A DNA stretch of 64,000 nucleotides from Streptomyces sp. H27-C3. Its GTDB lineage: Bacteria > Actinomycetota > Actinomycetes > Streptomycetales > Streptomycetaceae. Both the position numbers and the translations under genes were made by a program. The stretch covers positions 1 to 64,000 of the forward strand of contig NZ_JASITA010000019.1 of the NCBI RefSeq assembly GCF_030063415.1, given 5' to 3'. Positions 53,302-61,672 of this stretch are shown piece after piece. The notes below the pieces were generated by a model that had not been told where the DNA came from, made no database searches, and was given only the letters and a program-made list of their open reading frames with translations. The stretch's first letter is position 1; each line of letters begins with the position of its first letter.

Positions 53302-53964
53302 ATGCGAGTGAAGAGGATGACGGCCGCGTTGGCCGGACTTCTGCTGACGGCAGGGCTTTCGGTGACACAGGCGTCCACGGCGCAAGCCGCAGCGGCTCCG
53401 TGCGAGGGCACCTACACGATCGTCGTCGGCGGCACGGGAAGCTCATGGAACAACGACGGCTTCACCGGCAACATCCAGCAGCACGTCGGGTACCCCACCC
53501 AGATTCCCAACGGCGCGAGCGCCCGGGCGGGCGTCAATGAGCTGAACCGGCTGGTGCGCGACCAACGTGCCGCGTGCCCGGGTCAGCACGTCAAGATGGG
53601 CGGGTACTCCTTGGGCGCCGCGGTGGTCCACACCTGGGTCACCGAGAACTGGCAGACCTTCGACAACGTCAACGCCATTCTCATCGCGGACCCCAAGCGC
53701 CAGGGCGACCCCGGCGCCAACGGGGGATCCGTGCCGTTCGGCGGCATCATCGGCGCTCCGCTCGCCGGCGCCGACAGGTTCTTCGGTAACGTACCGGTCA
53801 AGACGATCTGCCACTGGGACTACGTCTGCGACGAGTCCGCCGGCATCTGGACGTACCCGAACAACCACATCAGGAACTACCCCAACGATTTCAACATGGA
53901 TCACCACAACGACGGCTCCAACGAGCAGTGGTACAACGGCGCCTGGTACCCCGCCGCCTGGTGA
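53302..53964 (+). CDS. Secreted cutinase/PE-PPE-type hydrolase
   Basis: About 220 residues. Signal peptide ending at AQAAAA near residue 30. Alpha/beta fold with VVGGTGSSWNND at the start, a nucleophile motif GYSLGAA near residue 101, LIADPKRQGDPG, and a late His-rich NMDHHNDGSNEQWYNG. Cutinase-superfamily enzymes and PE-PPE C-terminal domains share this layout and cleave acyl esters. GGGAGGA before the ATG. Its TGA directly abuts the stop of the convergent regulator gene (shared TGATCA). Confidence 0.82.
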   Translation: MRVKRMTAALAGLLLTAGLSVTQASTAQAAAAPCEGTYTIVVGGTGSSWNNDGFTGNIQQHVGYPTQIPNGASARAGVNELNRLVRDQRAACPGQHVKMGGYSLGAAVVHTWVTENWQTFDNVNAILIADPKRQGDPGANGGSVPFGGIIGAPLAGADRFFGNVPVKTICHWDYVCDESAGIWTYPNNHIRNYPNDFNMDHHNDGSNEQWYNGAWYPAAW

Positions 53965-55050
53965 TCACCGGCCGGTGACGGACCCGGCCCCGGGGGTGAG
54001 GCCGAGACCGGCTTCGTCACCGCGCAGAATCATCTGGTGCGCCCGCCGCAGCATCCGGCTCGGATGAACCCCGAGGCCGTCAGCGAGAAGGCGGCGGGCG
54101 CGCTCGAACACCCTCAAGGCGTCGGCCTGGCGTCCGTTCCGGTGCAGCGCCCGCATCAGCATCGCGGCCAACGGCTCGTTGAGGGGGTGCGCCGCCGACA
54201 GGGCGAACAGCTCGGCGATCGCCTCCGAATCCTGGCCAAGGCGCAGCTGCCACTCCAACTTCCGCTGCACGATGGCGATCCTGCGCTCGGTGAGCCGCAG
54301 CCGCTCCAGTTCGGCGAGCGGCCCCGGTAAACCGGCCAGGGGCTCCTCGCGAAACAGCTCCAGCGCCTGGGCACAGAGGCGGACCGTCTCGAGCGGTTCG
54401 CCCGCTCGATCGGCCTTCCCGATGCCGGTGACCAGCTCCTCCATGCGTGCCACGTCCACGTCGACCGCGCCGGAGACCAGTTGGTAACCACGGAGTCCGC
54501 GCTCGATGACCGAGTCCGGGCCGCCCCCGACGCGCAGGGCCTTGCGTAATCGGTAGATGTACACCGGCACCACGTTCGCGACCGGCGGCTCCATTCCCCA
54601 TACGTCATCGAGCAGTTCCTGCTGACTGAGGGACCGCCCCGCGCCCAGCGCCAGGGCCGCCAGGACGGCTTGCTGGCGCAGATGTCCCAGGTTCAGGGGC
54701 CGCCCGTCCCGCCATGCCTGCAGCGGCCCGAGCAGGGAGATCCGTACCTTCGGTCCGGCCGCTCGCACGGCGATGGTCCGTGGAACCGGTCTCACCGACG
54801 GCGTGCGGGGGCCACGCCCGGGGACGACCAGACCGCAGTCGAAGGCGTGGACGATGGCCGCGGCCCGGTCGCGCAGACCGAGCTTCACCAGGATCCGCGC
54901 GAGGTACTCGGCCACGGCATCCTCGGGGATGGCGAGGGCGGCGGCGATCTCGTCGTCCCGCAGGCCGCAGCCGACCTCGGAGAGCACCTGTCGCTCCTGC
55001 TGCCTGAGCACGGTGGCGGTAGGGCGGTCGGTGGGGACGGTAGTCGGCAT
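53965..55050 (-). CDS. LuxR-type HTH fused to a SARP (OmpR-like wHTH plus BTAD) regulator
   Basis: About 361 residues. Residues about 15-75 form a GerE/LuxR-type helix-turn-helix (QERQVLSEVGCGLRDDEIAA, ARILVKLGLRDRAAAIVHAF). From about 105 comes a SARP winged helix (LLGPLQAWRDGRPLNLG, LLDDVWGMEPPVANVVPVYI, YRLRKALR) and then a BTAD helical domain to the end. Canonical small SARPs lack the first module. SARPs bind heptamer direct repeats at promoters; three such sites lie upstream of the secreted-enzyme genes next door, so it is their probable activator. Confidence 0.85.
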   Translation of the reverse strand: MPTTVPTDRPTATVLRQQERQVLSEVGCGLRDDEIAAALAIPEDAVAEYLARILVKLGLRDRAAAIVHAFDCGLVVPGRGPRTPSVRPVPRTIAVRAAGPKVRISLLGPLQAWRDGRPLNLGHLRQQAVLAALALGAGRSLSQQELLDDVWGMEPPVANVVPVYIYRLRKALRVGGGPDSVIERGLRGYQLVSGAVDVDVARMEELVTGIGKADRAGEPLETVRLCAQALELFREEPLAGLPGPLAELERLRLTERRIAIVQRKLEWQLRLGQDSEAIAELFALSAAHPLNEPLAAMLMRALHRNGRQADALRVFERARRLLADGLGVHPSRMLRRAHQMILRGDEAGLGLTPGAGSVTGR

Positions 55051-55379
55051 CGCTGCTCCCGGGCTCCGGACGGGTCGGCCTTGCGGGCGCCGTCGACAAG
55101 GTAGTGGGGGAGCGTCGGGCAAGGGCATCCGGAACGATCCGGAGCGACACGCGACCGCATGTCATCCTCAAGCGCGCGTCGGCTGGTGGCGGCTGGCCTG
55201 GGGCGTCCGCACAGTGGGTGAGTGGGCAGCAGGCTCCGAGGCCCGCGTGGCGGGGGCTGACGCGCAGGCGAACGCGGCGGTGGCCGTCGCGATGATCCAG
55301 GGGTTGCGCAGTGAGGCCGCGCACCAGCTGACCCTCGTCGACGCTAGGACGAGTGCATTGGGAGGGTATGTGACCACGC
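55051..55379. other. Region upstream of the regulator, no supported gene
   Basis: About 330 bp. ATCCGGA occurs twice 10 bp apart (55127-55133, 55137-55143). A rightward frame with heptad-like alanine content is open here but has no start signal or homology. The regulator promoter should lie here. Confidence 0.4.
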
Positions 55380-56564
55380 TTACCTACCGGCAGGCAGAAG
55401 CTCCGATTCGTCGGTGTACGCCGCGGTGAGCTGGTCGATCTGCTCGTAGCCGGTGCGCAGCAGGAAGGTGTTGAGGCGGCCGTAGGACTTGGCGCCCAGG
55501 ATGAAGAAGTGCGGCTCGGGATTGCGGAGGGCCTCGATCCCGACGGACGGCTGGGCGAGGCAGTCCCCGCCCGCGGATCCGAGCAGGGCGGCGGAGAGGT
55601 TCATGGGGGCGCCGGTGGCGTAGCACTCGTGGACCTGCAACTGCCGGTACAGGAATGCGTCGCCGGTGTACCCGGTCAGCGCCACGACGTGGTCGCAGAC
55701 GATCTCGCGCGGGCCTGCTGCGGTGGTGAGGGTGATGCGCACCCGGTCGCCGACGGGGCTCAGGTCCTGGACGTGGGCGCCCGTGTGAACGGTGAGCCGG
55801 TCGTTGGCGCCGTCCGCGAGGGCCCGGGAGGTGTCCACGAGGTGCTGACGGCCAGGCAGCGTGTCATCCGGTACGGCGCCCCATTCGGGCGCGGGGCTGC
55901 GGACCGCCCATTCGACGCGGGTGTCGGGCAGGGCGGCGAGGTCGCGGGCCGCGGTCTGGGCGGATTTCCCGGCACCGACGAGCAGGACGGTGCCGGTCCA
56001 GCGGTCGGGGTCGCCGGTGTCGGGGAGGGTGCGGGTGATGCGGTCGGCGAGGGTGCGTTCGCCGGGTGCGGGGATGCCGCCGGGGCCCAGGGTGTTGGGG
56101 TGGGAGTAGGTGCCGGTGCAGTCCAGGACGAGGTCCGCCTCGGCGGTGTCCTCACCGTCGGGGGTGTCCAGGAGGAGGGTGAAGGGAGCGGCGGCGCGGG
56201 TGTCGGTGCCGATCTGCTCGTGTTTGAGCAGGCCGGTGCGGGCGATGCCGGCGATGCGGGTGGACGGTCGGATGCGGCCTTGGAGAGCAGGCAGCGCGGC
56301 GAGCTGGTCGAGCAGGCGCGTCGCGAGCTCGGCTCCGGTGGGGCACTCGGGGCCGGCCGGGGCGTGCGGCAGATGGGTGCGCATCCGGCGGGAGACGTTG
56401 AGGTCCCATGGCGTGAAGAGGCGGGCATGGCCCCAGTCCCGTACGTGGGCGGCGACGGTGTCCCCGGCTTCGTAGACGGTGAACGGCCATCCGGCGTCGG
56501 CGCAGGCGAGAGCGGCGTCGAGGCCGACGGGTCCGGCGCCGAGGATCGCGACGTGTCGCTGCAT
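55380..56564 (-). CDS. FAD/NAD(P)-binding flavin-monooxygenase-like oxidoreductase
   Basis: About 394 residues. FAD site VAILGAGPVGLDAALACADA at the N-terminus and a second dinucleotide motif VLLVGAGKSAQTAARDLA near residue 200. This two-nucleotide layout is that of flavin-dependent monooxygenases and related disulfide-type enzymes. Substrate unknown. ATG with GGGGAG upstream. It ends the leftward gene group, 23 bp after the metallophosphoesterase-radical SAM gene, so a role in that pathway is likely. Confidence 0.8.
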   Translation of the reverse strand: MQRHVAILGAGPVGLDAALACADAGWPFTVYEAGDTVAAHVRDWGHARLFTPWDLNVSRRMRTHLPHAPAGPECPTGAELATRLLDQLAALPALQGRIRPSTRIAGIARTGLLKHEQIGTDTRAAAPFTLLLDTPDGEDTAEADLVLDCTGTYSHPNTLGPGGIPAPGERTLADRITRTLPDTGDPDRWTGTVLLVGAGKSAQTAARDLAALPDTRVEWAVRSPAPEWGAVPDDTLPGRQHLVDTSRALADGANDRLTVHTGAHVQDLSPVGDRVRITLTTAAGPREIVCDHVVALTGYTGDAFLYRQLQVHECYATGAPMNLSAALLGSAGGDCLAQPSVGIEALRNPEPHFFILGAKSYGRLNTFLLRTGYEQIDQLTAAYTDESELLPAGR

Positions 56565-56587
56565 GAGGGACTCCCCTTCTTTAAGGG

Positions 56588-58264
56588 TCAGATGGCGCAG
56601 TGGACGGGCCGGGGCAGGGTGCCATCGGTGAGGCGGGCGGCGAAGAACCGCTCGGTGACCAGCTGTTTGCCCGTGGCGAGCGGGGTTCCGGCGGGCGCGA
56701 GATGGAGATCGGGGCTGGTAGCGAGGTCGGCGCCGGCGGGGTGCCAGTGCAGTCCGTCGGCGGTGACGGTCAGTTCGGGGATGCTGGAGTCCTCGCCGAT
56801 CTCCACTCCGGTCTCGGCGAAGCCGCGGCGCAGCAGCGGACGTACGGCGAAGTGGTCAGCGGGCAGGCCGAATCCGGCCAGCAGCTCGGCGACCGCGGGG
56901 ACCTCGTGGGTGTTGTCCTCGGTTTCGGTGAGGGCGACGCGCGGAGGCAGTCCAAGGCCGATCAGCTGGCGGATGCCGTCGAGGGTGCGCTGCCAGGAAC
57001 CAGCGCCGCGGTGGAGGTCGTGGGTGGCGGCGGTGGCGCCGTCCAGGGAAGTCTGGACGCTGAGCTTGCGGTCGGTCAGCTCTGCGAGGCCGGCGGCGCG
57101 CCGGCCTCGCAGCAGCATCGCGTTGGTCATCACGACGGTGGGCAGCTCGGCGGAGGCGTAGTCGAGGAGGTCGACGATGCCAGGGTGCAGGAAGGGCTCA
57201 CCACCCGTGAGATACAGCTCGGTGAACCCGGCCTGTACGCCCTCGTCGACGAGGGCGCGGAAGGCGTCGGCGGGCAGGGTGCGGGGAGCCGCCTTCGGGG
57301 AGGAGGCGACCGCGCAGTAGTCGCAGGCCAGGTTGCAGTGAAAGTTGGTGTAGATCCACAGCCGCGACGGGAAGTAGGGCGTGCCGAACAGCGGGACTAC
57401 CGGCCGGTCGCCTTCCAGCGTCTTGGGCGCGGCCTCGCCCCAGCCGTCGTCCGCCGGCCGGAAGCCGGAGGGCAGGGTGGAGCGGTAGAGGTGGTAGCGG
57501 CCCAGGGAACGCTCACGAGGCGGCAGGATCTCCAGGCAGGTCGTCCACCAGCCGGTCTCGATGGTCTCGGCGAAGATCTCGGGGAGCCCTGCGGTGCGCA
57601 TCGAGCGGGCCTGCGCCTGCCAGTCGTACGCGAGCGGGATCAGCTCGGCGGTGACGTGCCCGTCGGAAAGGTCGAGAATCGCGTACCAGACCTCGTGGCG
57701 GCCGTCGTTGGCGGGTTTGCCGAGCACGCCGACGTTGACGGCAAGGGTGTCGCCGATTAGTCGCTGCCAGGGCAGACCACTGTGGGTGCACAGGACGACG
57801 TCGGCCCCGGATGCCTCGGATCGCAGGCGGTGCTGCTCCTCGGGGAGTGATTCCCACCAGAAGTCGTTCAGCGCCAGTGTCGAGCCGTGGACCATGTGGA
57901 CGTCGACGGCGTCGATCGTTTCCCGGCGCTCGGTGGGCAGGGTGCCCATCCAGGCGGCGAAGTCGCGGCCGGTGGTGGCGAGTGTGTGGTCGTAGATCAG
58001 CTGGGCGTACTCGTTGTCCTTGGCGTCGCGGTAGCCGCAGCCGCAGTCGGTGTCGCCGCGGGCGATGGCCACGTCGTAGTTCCCGGCGACGCACTCGATG
58101 CCGTTGTCGGCCAGGATCGGCCATAGGGCATCGACCTTGGCCCCGAAGCCGCCGAGGTCTCCCAGACAGAACAGCCGCTCGGCGCCCCGGGCACGGGCGT
58201 CGTCGACGAACGCCTGAAGAGCGTACGGGTTCCCGTAGGGCCCTCCGCAGACTGCGATGCGCAT
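56588..58264 (-). CDS. Metallophosphoesterase-radical SAM fusion protein
   Basis: About 558 residues. Residues 1-235 form a calcineurin-like phosphoesterase fold: CLGDLGGFG, VAGNYDVAIARG, VHGSTLALNDFWW and LCTHSGLPW. The usual first DxHGN motif reads GGPYGN, so two metal ligands are missing. A linker of about 70 residues leads to a radical SAM domain from about 310: FHCNLACDYCAV gives the CxxxCxxC cluster motif and LTGGEPFLHPG the SAM-binding GGE motif. The ATG at 58264 is preferred (GGAG 9 bp upstream). No SPASM-type cysteine cluster seen. Confidence 0.82.
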   Translation of the reverse strand: MRIAVCGGPYGNPYALQAFVDDARARGAERLFCLGDLGGFGAKVDALWPILADNGIECVAGNYDVAIARGDTDCGCGYRDAKDNEYAQLIYDHTLATTGRDFAAWMGTLPTERRETIDAVDVHMVHGSTLALNDFWWESLPEEQHRLRSEASGADVVLCTHSGLPWQRLIGDTLAVNVGVLGKPANDGRHEVWYAILDLSDGHVTAELIPLAYDWQAQARSMRTAGLPEIFAETIETGWWTTCLEILPPRERSLGRYHLYRSTLPSGFRPADDGWGEAAPKTLEGDRPVVPLFGTPYFPSRLWIYTNFHCNLACDYCAVASSPKAAPRTLPADAFRALVDEGVQAGFTELYLTGGEPFLHPGIVDLLDYASAELPTVVMTNAMLLRGRRAAGLAELTDRKLSVQTSLDGATAATHDLHRGAGSWQRTLDGIRQLIGLGLPPRVALTETEDNTHEVPAVAELLAGFGLPADHFAVRPLLRRGFAETGVEIGEDSSIPELTVTADGLHWHPAGADLATSPDLHLAPAGTPLATGKQLVTERFFAARLTDGTLPRPVHCAI

Positions 58265-58309
58265 GAAGTCGGTCTCCAAGGTGTCGAAGCGAAAAGAAGT
58301 TGGGGGTGT

Positions 58310-59038
58310 TCAGGTGCGGCTGGTTCGTGCCGCTCTCGGGGGCCTGTTCGGGAAGAGGTGGGGGCCGGCGCTGTAGCGGGCGCGGATGGCCTCGGGCTCG
58401 ACGCCGACGAAGTAGAGCAGCTTGAGGTACTGCATGAAGGCGATCATGCGCCAGGTCCCGTGGGCGACGAGGCGGCGTGAGGAGGCCGACGATGCGGCGG
58501 GCAGCAGGCACAGCCGGCCGCGGCGGTGCAGGCGACGCGACATCTCCAGGTCCTCCATGATGGCCAGATCGGGGAAGCCGCCGAGGGCGTCGAAGACGCT
58601 GCGGCGGATGAACATGGCCTGGTCGCCGAAGATGTGGTGGAGGCGGCGGGCGCGGGCGTTCGACGTCCACGCGAGGTAGTTGAGGCCGGCTGTCCTGCGG
58701 TCGAAGCGCAGGGTGAGGCCGCCTCCGGCCACGGCAGGGTCGGCGAGCACGGCCCGGATCTGGCCCAGGGCTTCAGGATCGATGGCGGTGTCGGCGTGGA
58801 CGAACCACAGGATGTCACCGGACGCGTGCCGGGCCCCCTCGTTCATCTGCCGGGCCCGGCCGCGCTCACTGGCGATCACGGTGGCGTGCAGGGCGGCGAG
58901 TTCGGCGGTTGCGTCGGTGGAGCCACCGTCCACGACGATCAGCTCACAGTCGGGGAAGTCCCGGCACAGGCGGCTCACCGCACTGTGGATCGTGGCCTCC
59001 TCGTTCAGCACCGGGACAATGATCGACACCTTCGTCAT
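58310..59038 (-). CDS. Family 2 glycosyltransferase (TIGR04283-like)
   Basis: About 242 residues. Opens VSIIVPVLNEEATI, with VVDGGSTDATAEL, HADTAIDPEAL (DxD-like) and GDQAMFIRRSVFDALGGFPD. This is the subgroup annotated rSAM/selenodomain-associated or arsenosugar-biosynthesis transferase 2. It would transfer a sugar from a nucleotide donor. Its ATG overlaps the DUF2064 stop by 4 bp. Confidence 0.85.
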   Translation of the reverse strand: MTKVSIIVPVLNEEATIHSAVSRLCRDFPDCELIVVDGGSTDATAELAALHATVIASERGRARQMNEGARHASGDILWFVHADTAIDPEALGQIRAVLADPAVAGGGLTLRFDRRTAGLNYLAWTSNARARRLHHIFGDQAMFIRRSVFDALGGFPDLAIMEDLEMSRRLHRRGRLCLLPAASSASSRRLVAHGTWRMIAFMQYLKLLYFVGVEPEAIRARYSAGPHLFPNRPPRAARTSRT

Positions 59039-59391
59039 GGCGCCTCCACGGGCTGGAGCAGAGCGGCGATCGACGCGGGCAGCGCCGGATCCGTCAGGAG
59101 CGCGGCGGCGTCCTCGGGGGTGTCCAGGTCCCGCAGTGGACGCAGCAGCCCCACGCTGAGCCCTTCGCCGCGGGCGAGGGCGCGGGTCGCCGCGAGTACC
59201 CGGTCCGTGCTCCAGACATCCGGACCGAGGGCGAAGAGCGACGTGTGCGGGACCCGAAGGCCGATCAGGTAGTAGCGGCCGTCGAGCGCCGGGCCCAGCA
59301 GGGGATGCGGCCGGGTCTTGACCGTGCCGGGCCGGGGTGGTTTGGCCATGACCAGGATCGCGGGGGTGTGCTCGTGGCCGACGGCGTTCAC
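59035..59391 (-). CDS. DUF2064 transferase (TIGR04282-like), internally deleted
   Basis: About 118 residues against roughly 210 in the family. N-terminal nucleotide-binding motif ILVMAKPPRPGTVKTR is joined directly to the late motif GPALDGRYYLIGLR and the C-terminus LRPLRDLDTPEDAAAL. The central 90 or so residues, including the region with the metal-binding DxP motif (usually GMDTP), are missing without a frame change. Probably inactive unless a minimal form works. The GTG start overlaps the stop of the upstream gene. Confidence 0.72.
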   Translation of the reverse strand: MNAVGHEHTPAILVMAKPPRPGTVKTRPHPLLGPALDGRYYLIGLRVPHTSLFALGPDVWSTDRVLAATRALARGEGLSVGLLRPLRDLDTPEDAAALLTDPALPASIAALLQPVEAP

Positions 59392-59762
59392 GTGTCGAAC
59401 CGGTAGACGAAACCGGGCCCGTTCACGGCGTCCGGGGAAGGCAGCGCGTGCCCGGCCAGCGTGGCGAAGACCACCAGGGAGCCCGGCCGCAGGTCCGGGT
59501 CGAGGGAGCCGCAGACGCTGAAGGACACCAGGGCCTCTGTCTTGCAGGCGAGCAGGGCGGCGAGGTTCGCCTTGTGGTCGACCTGGTTGGAGAGCCGGTG
59601 GTGACCGGCGCCGTGCCGGGACAGCTGCACGACCTCCGCATCCCCCAGGCGTCCCTCGGTGACGCTGACCGCCCCGTGGTCCGTGACGACGGTCCGCTCC
59701 GCGGCGCCCTCCAGATGGGGCCAGTCGTAGCTTCCGGATTCGGTGATCACGCCTATGCGCAT
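59388..59762 (-). CDS. MTAP/purine nucleoside phosphorylase-like protein, half length
   Basis: About 124 residues, whereas MTAP-type phosphorylases have about 260. The N-terminal half is well preserved: ITESGSYDWPHLEG, LSRHGAGHHRLSNQVDHKAN, LLACKTEALVSFSVCGSLDP and RPGSLVVF. The expected catalytic Asp region is absent; after VVF the chain reaches GFVYRFDT and stops. The stop overlaps the next start (GTGA), so the 3' end looks natural and an internal in-frame deletion is likely. Family enzymes split methylthioadenosine or other 5'-modified adenosines. Confidence 0.68.
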   Translation of the reverse strand: MRIGVITESGSYDWPHLEGAAERTVVTDHGAVSVTEGRLGDAEVVQLSRHGAGHHRLSNQVDHKANLAALLACKTEALVSFSVCGSLDPDLRPGSLVVFATLAGHALPSPDAVNGPGFVYRFDT

Positions 59763-59765
59763 GGA

Positions 59766-61199
59766 CTACTTCTCCTTCGGTGACGTGCCGGACGAGCCGC
59801 CGGCGGTGGTACGGACCTCGACGATCGGCAGCAGGGTGCGCAGTGCCGCGTTCTCACCCGGGTCGAGCACGGCGTGCTGCACACAGGCGGGGACGAGCGT
59901 GCCGGTTTCGGGGTGGGCCATGGCGTAGTGACAGGCGGCCAGCCGCTCCTGGGTCTCGCGCAGCAGGGGCTCCGCTGCCTGCTCACCGCGGCGCATCATC
60001 TCCCAGGCCGGGGCGACGACGTCGGCGTCCATGAACTGGTGCATGACGAACGTGACCGGGCGCACCAGCATCCGGTGGCGGGCCAGCCGCAGCAGCCCGA
60101 CGCGGCGGGCCGTGCGGGCCAGCCAGCGCAGCGCCGTCACTGCGGTGGACGGGTGGCGGGCCACCACCCGCAGGACCCTGGCCGCGAGGAGGGCGGGTGG
60201 GGTGCCGGTGAAGGTCACCTTTCCGAAGTAGCGGAAGAACGCGGTGCGTACGGCGAGGTCGTGCGGGTCGTCGCCGTCGAGGAACGGATACCAGCGGTGG
60301 CCGACGTAGAAGCCGTAGGCAGTGCGGTTGCAGCGCACATCGCCGTTCTCGAAGACGCGGTAGTCCAGGCGGGTTCCGGCGCCGCGTTCGATCTCCGCCC
60401 ACACCGCGTCCGGGGTCGCCTCGCGGAACTTCTCCTTCCAGCGGCGCTCGTCGCCGAGGAAGGCGGCGGGCTGGAAGGAGAACATGCCGTAGCCCATGGC
60501 GTGGCAGTCGCGGATCACTCCCGCGACCTCGTCGAGGTTGCCCGGGGTGACGGTCATGTTGTGGGCGAGGAAGAACCGCACCCCGTGCTCGCGCCGCAGC
60601 CGGGCGAACATGGCGGCGAACCGTGCCCGGTACGGGTTGAGCGACTGCTCGTGAGGCGGGCGTTCGATGCCGCGCCGGCCGTACATGAACTTGTCGAAGT
60701 GCGCGGCGAAGGACAGCCGCGCAAAGCGCCGTGTGCCGGTCGGGCCGAGTGCGAGGCGGGTGAGGTAGTCGTCGTCGAAGTCGCCGTGGGTGAAGCTCAT
60801 CGGTTCCCGACCGTGGTCCCGCATAATCGCCAGCGTGGCGGCGTGGTCGTCGGGGGTGAGCAGGCTCACCTCGCCGCCGATGAGCTGGGTGTGGGCGCGC
60901 GGACCGCGCAGCTCACGCAGCAGAGTCATCTGTGCGGCGATCTGGTCGCGGGTGTGAGGGCCGTCGACGCGCACCTGGTTGGCGTCCCGGGAGTGGTAGC
61001 AGGGGGTGCACTTGAGGTTGCACTTGGGGAAGACACCATGGGTGCCCTCGCAGCCGACGCCGTGCCGGCCGAGAATCTGGCCCGGGGTCCTGGCCGCGTC
61101 GGGCAGTTCCGCCCAGCGGCGTTCCATGGCCGCGGCGAACTCGGCGTCGTAGGGACGGGTGGCTCGTTCGAGGGCACACAGTGCCGCGATGATCCGCAT
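59766..61199 (-). CDS. Radical SAM enzyme of unknown function
   Basis: About 477 residues. The cluster motif CNLKCTPCYHS (CxxxCxxC) is near residue 60, after HGVGCEGTHGVFPK. LIGGEVSLL corresponds to the GGE motif, and SFAAHFDKFMYGRRG follows. C-terminal half (about 290-477) has no domain I recognise. It is the first of two radical SAM proteins in the group. ATG at 61199 overlaps the MauE stop by one base, so translation is coupled. The phosphorylase gene starts 3 bp after its stop. Confidence 0.83.
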   Translation of the reverse strand: MRIIAALCALERATRPYDAEFAAAMERRWAELPDAARTPGQILGRHGVGCEGTHGVFPKCNLKCTPCYHSRDANQVRVDGPHTRDQIAAQMTLLRELRGPRAHTQLIGGEVSLLTPDDHAATLAIMRDHGREPMSFTHGDFDDDYLTRLALGPTGTRRFARLSFAAHFDKFMYGRRGIERPPHEQSLNPYRARFAAMFARLRREHGVRFFLAHNMTVTPGNLDEVAGVIRDCHAMGYGMFSFQPAAFLGDERRWKEKFREATPDAVWAEIERGAGTRLDYRVFENGDVRCNRTAYGFYVGHRWYPFLDGDDPHDLAVRTAFFRYFGKVTFTGTPPALLAARVLRVVARHPSTAVTALRWLARTARRVGLLRLARHRMLVRPVTFVMHQFMDADVVAPAWEMMRRGEQAAEPLLRETQERLAACHYAMAHPETGTLVPACVQHAVLDPGENAALRTLLPIVEVRTTAGGSSGTSPKEK

Positions 61200-61672
61200 C
61201 AGTGGTTCTCCTGCGGGGTTCGGGCTGCCGATAGGGCGGCCCCGGCGTTGGGCGAGGCGGGACTGGCCCGGGGTCCGCGGCGCAGCCCGCGCCACAGGAG
61301 CCAGGCGTACAGCAGCATCAGGGCGTCCTCGACGAGGACGTACCAGCGCAGCGGCTGGGCGGCGTATGTGCCGAAGCAGCCGCAGTTGTCGAGGACGAGT
61401 CCGCGGGCGAACGCCTGGGCGGCCAGGGCCGCCCAGGCGTTCGCGACGCCCGTGTACAGCCAGAGGGGCGCGGTGGCGCGGGAGCGGGGCCGGGCGAGGA
61501 ACCAGGCGGCCGTCACGGCCTCGGCGCTGATCAGGGCCACGGCCAGGGCGGTCGAGGCCGCGCCGGATGTCAGTCCGTAGGTGGTCAGGATGGCGGGCAT
61601 CGCGTCGAAGGAGGCGAGCTGGCCGAGCGCCATCGTCGCGAGGACGGCGCCCAGGACGATGCGGAGGATCAC
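61199..61672 (-). CDS. MauE/DoxX-family membrane protein
   Basis: About 157 residues, four predicted membrane helices. The DNCGCFG motif near residue 95 carries a CxC pair, as in MauE/MethylamineDH-type and DoxD-like membrane redox proteins that pass electrons or help disulfide formation. The GTG start overlaps the oxidoreductase stop by 4 bp. It could link the flavin oxidoreductase to the membrane. Confidence 0.8.
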   Translation of the reverse strand: MILRIVLGAVLATMALGQLASFDAMPAILTTYGLTSGAASTALAVALISAEAVTAAWFLARPRSRATAPLWLYTGVANAWAALAAQAFARGLVLDNCGCFGTYAAQPLRWYVLVEDALMLLYAWLLWRGLRRGPRASPASPNAGAALSAARTPQENH

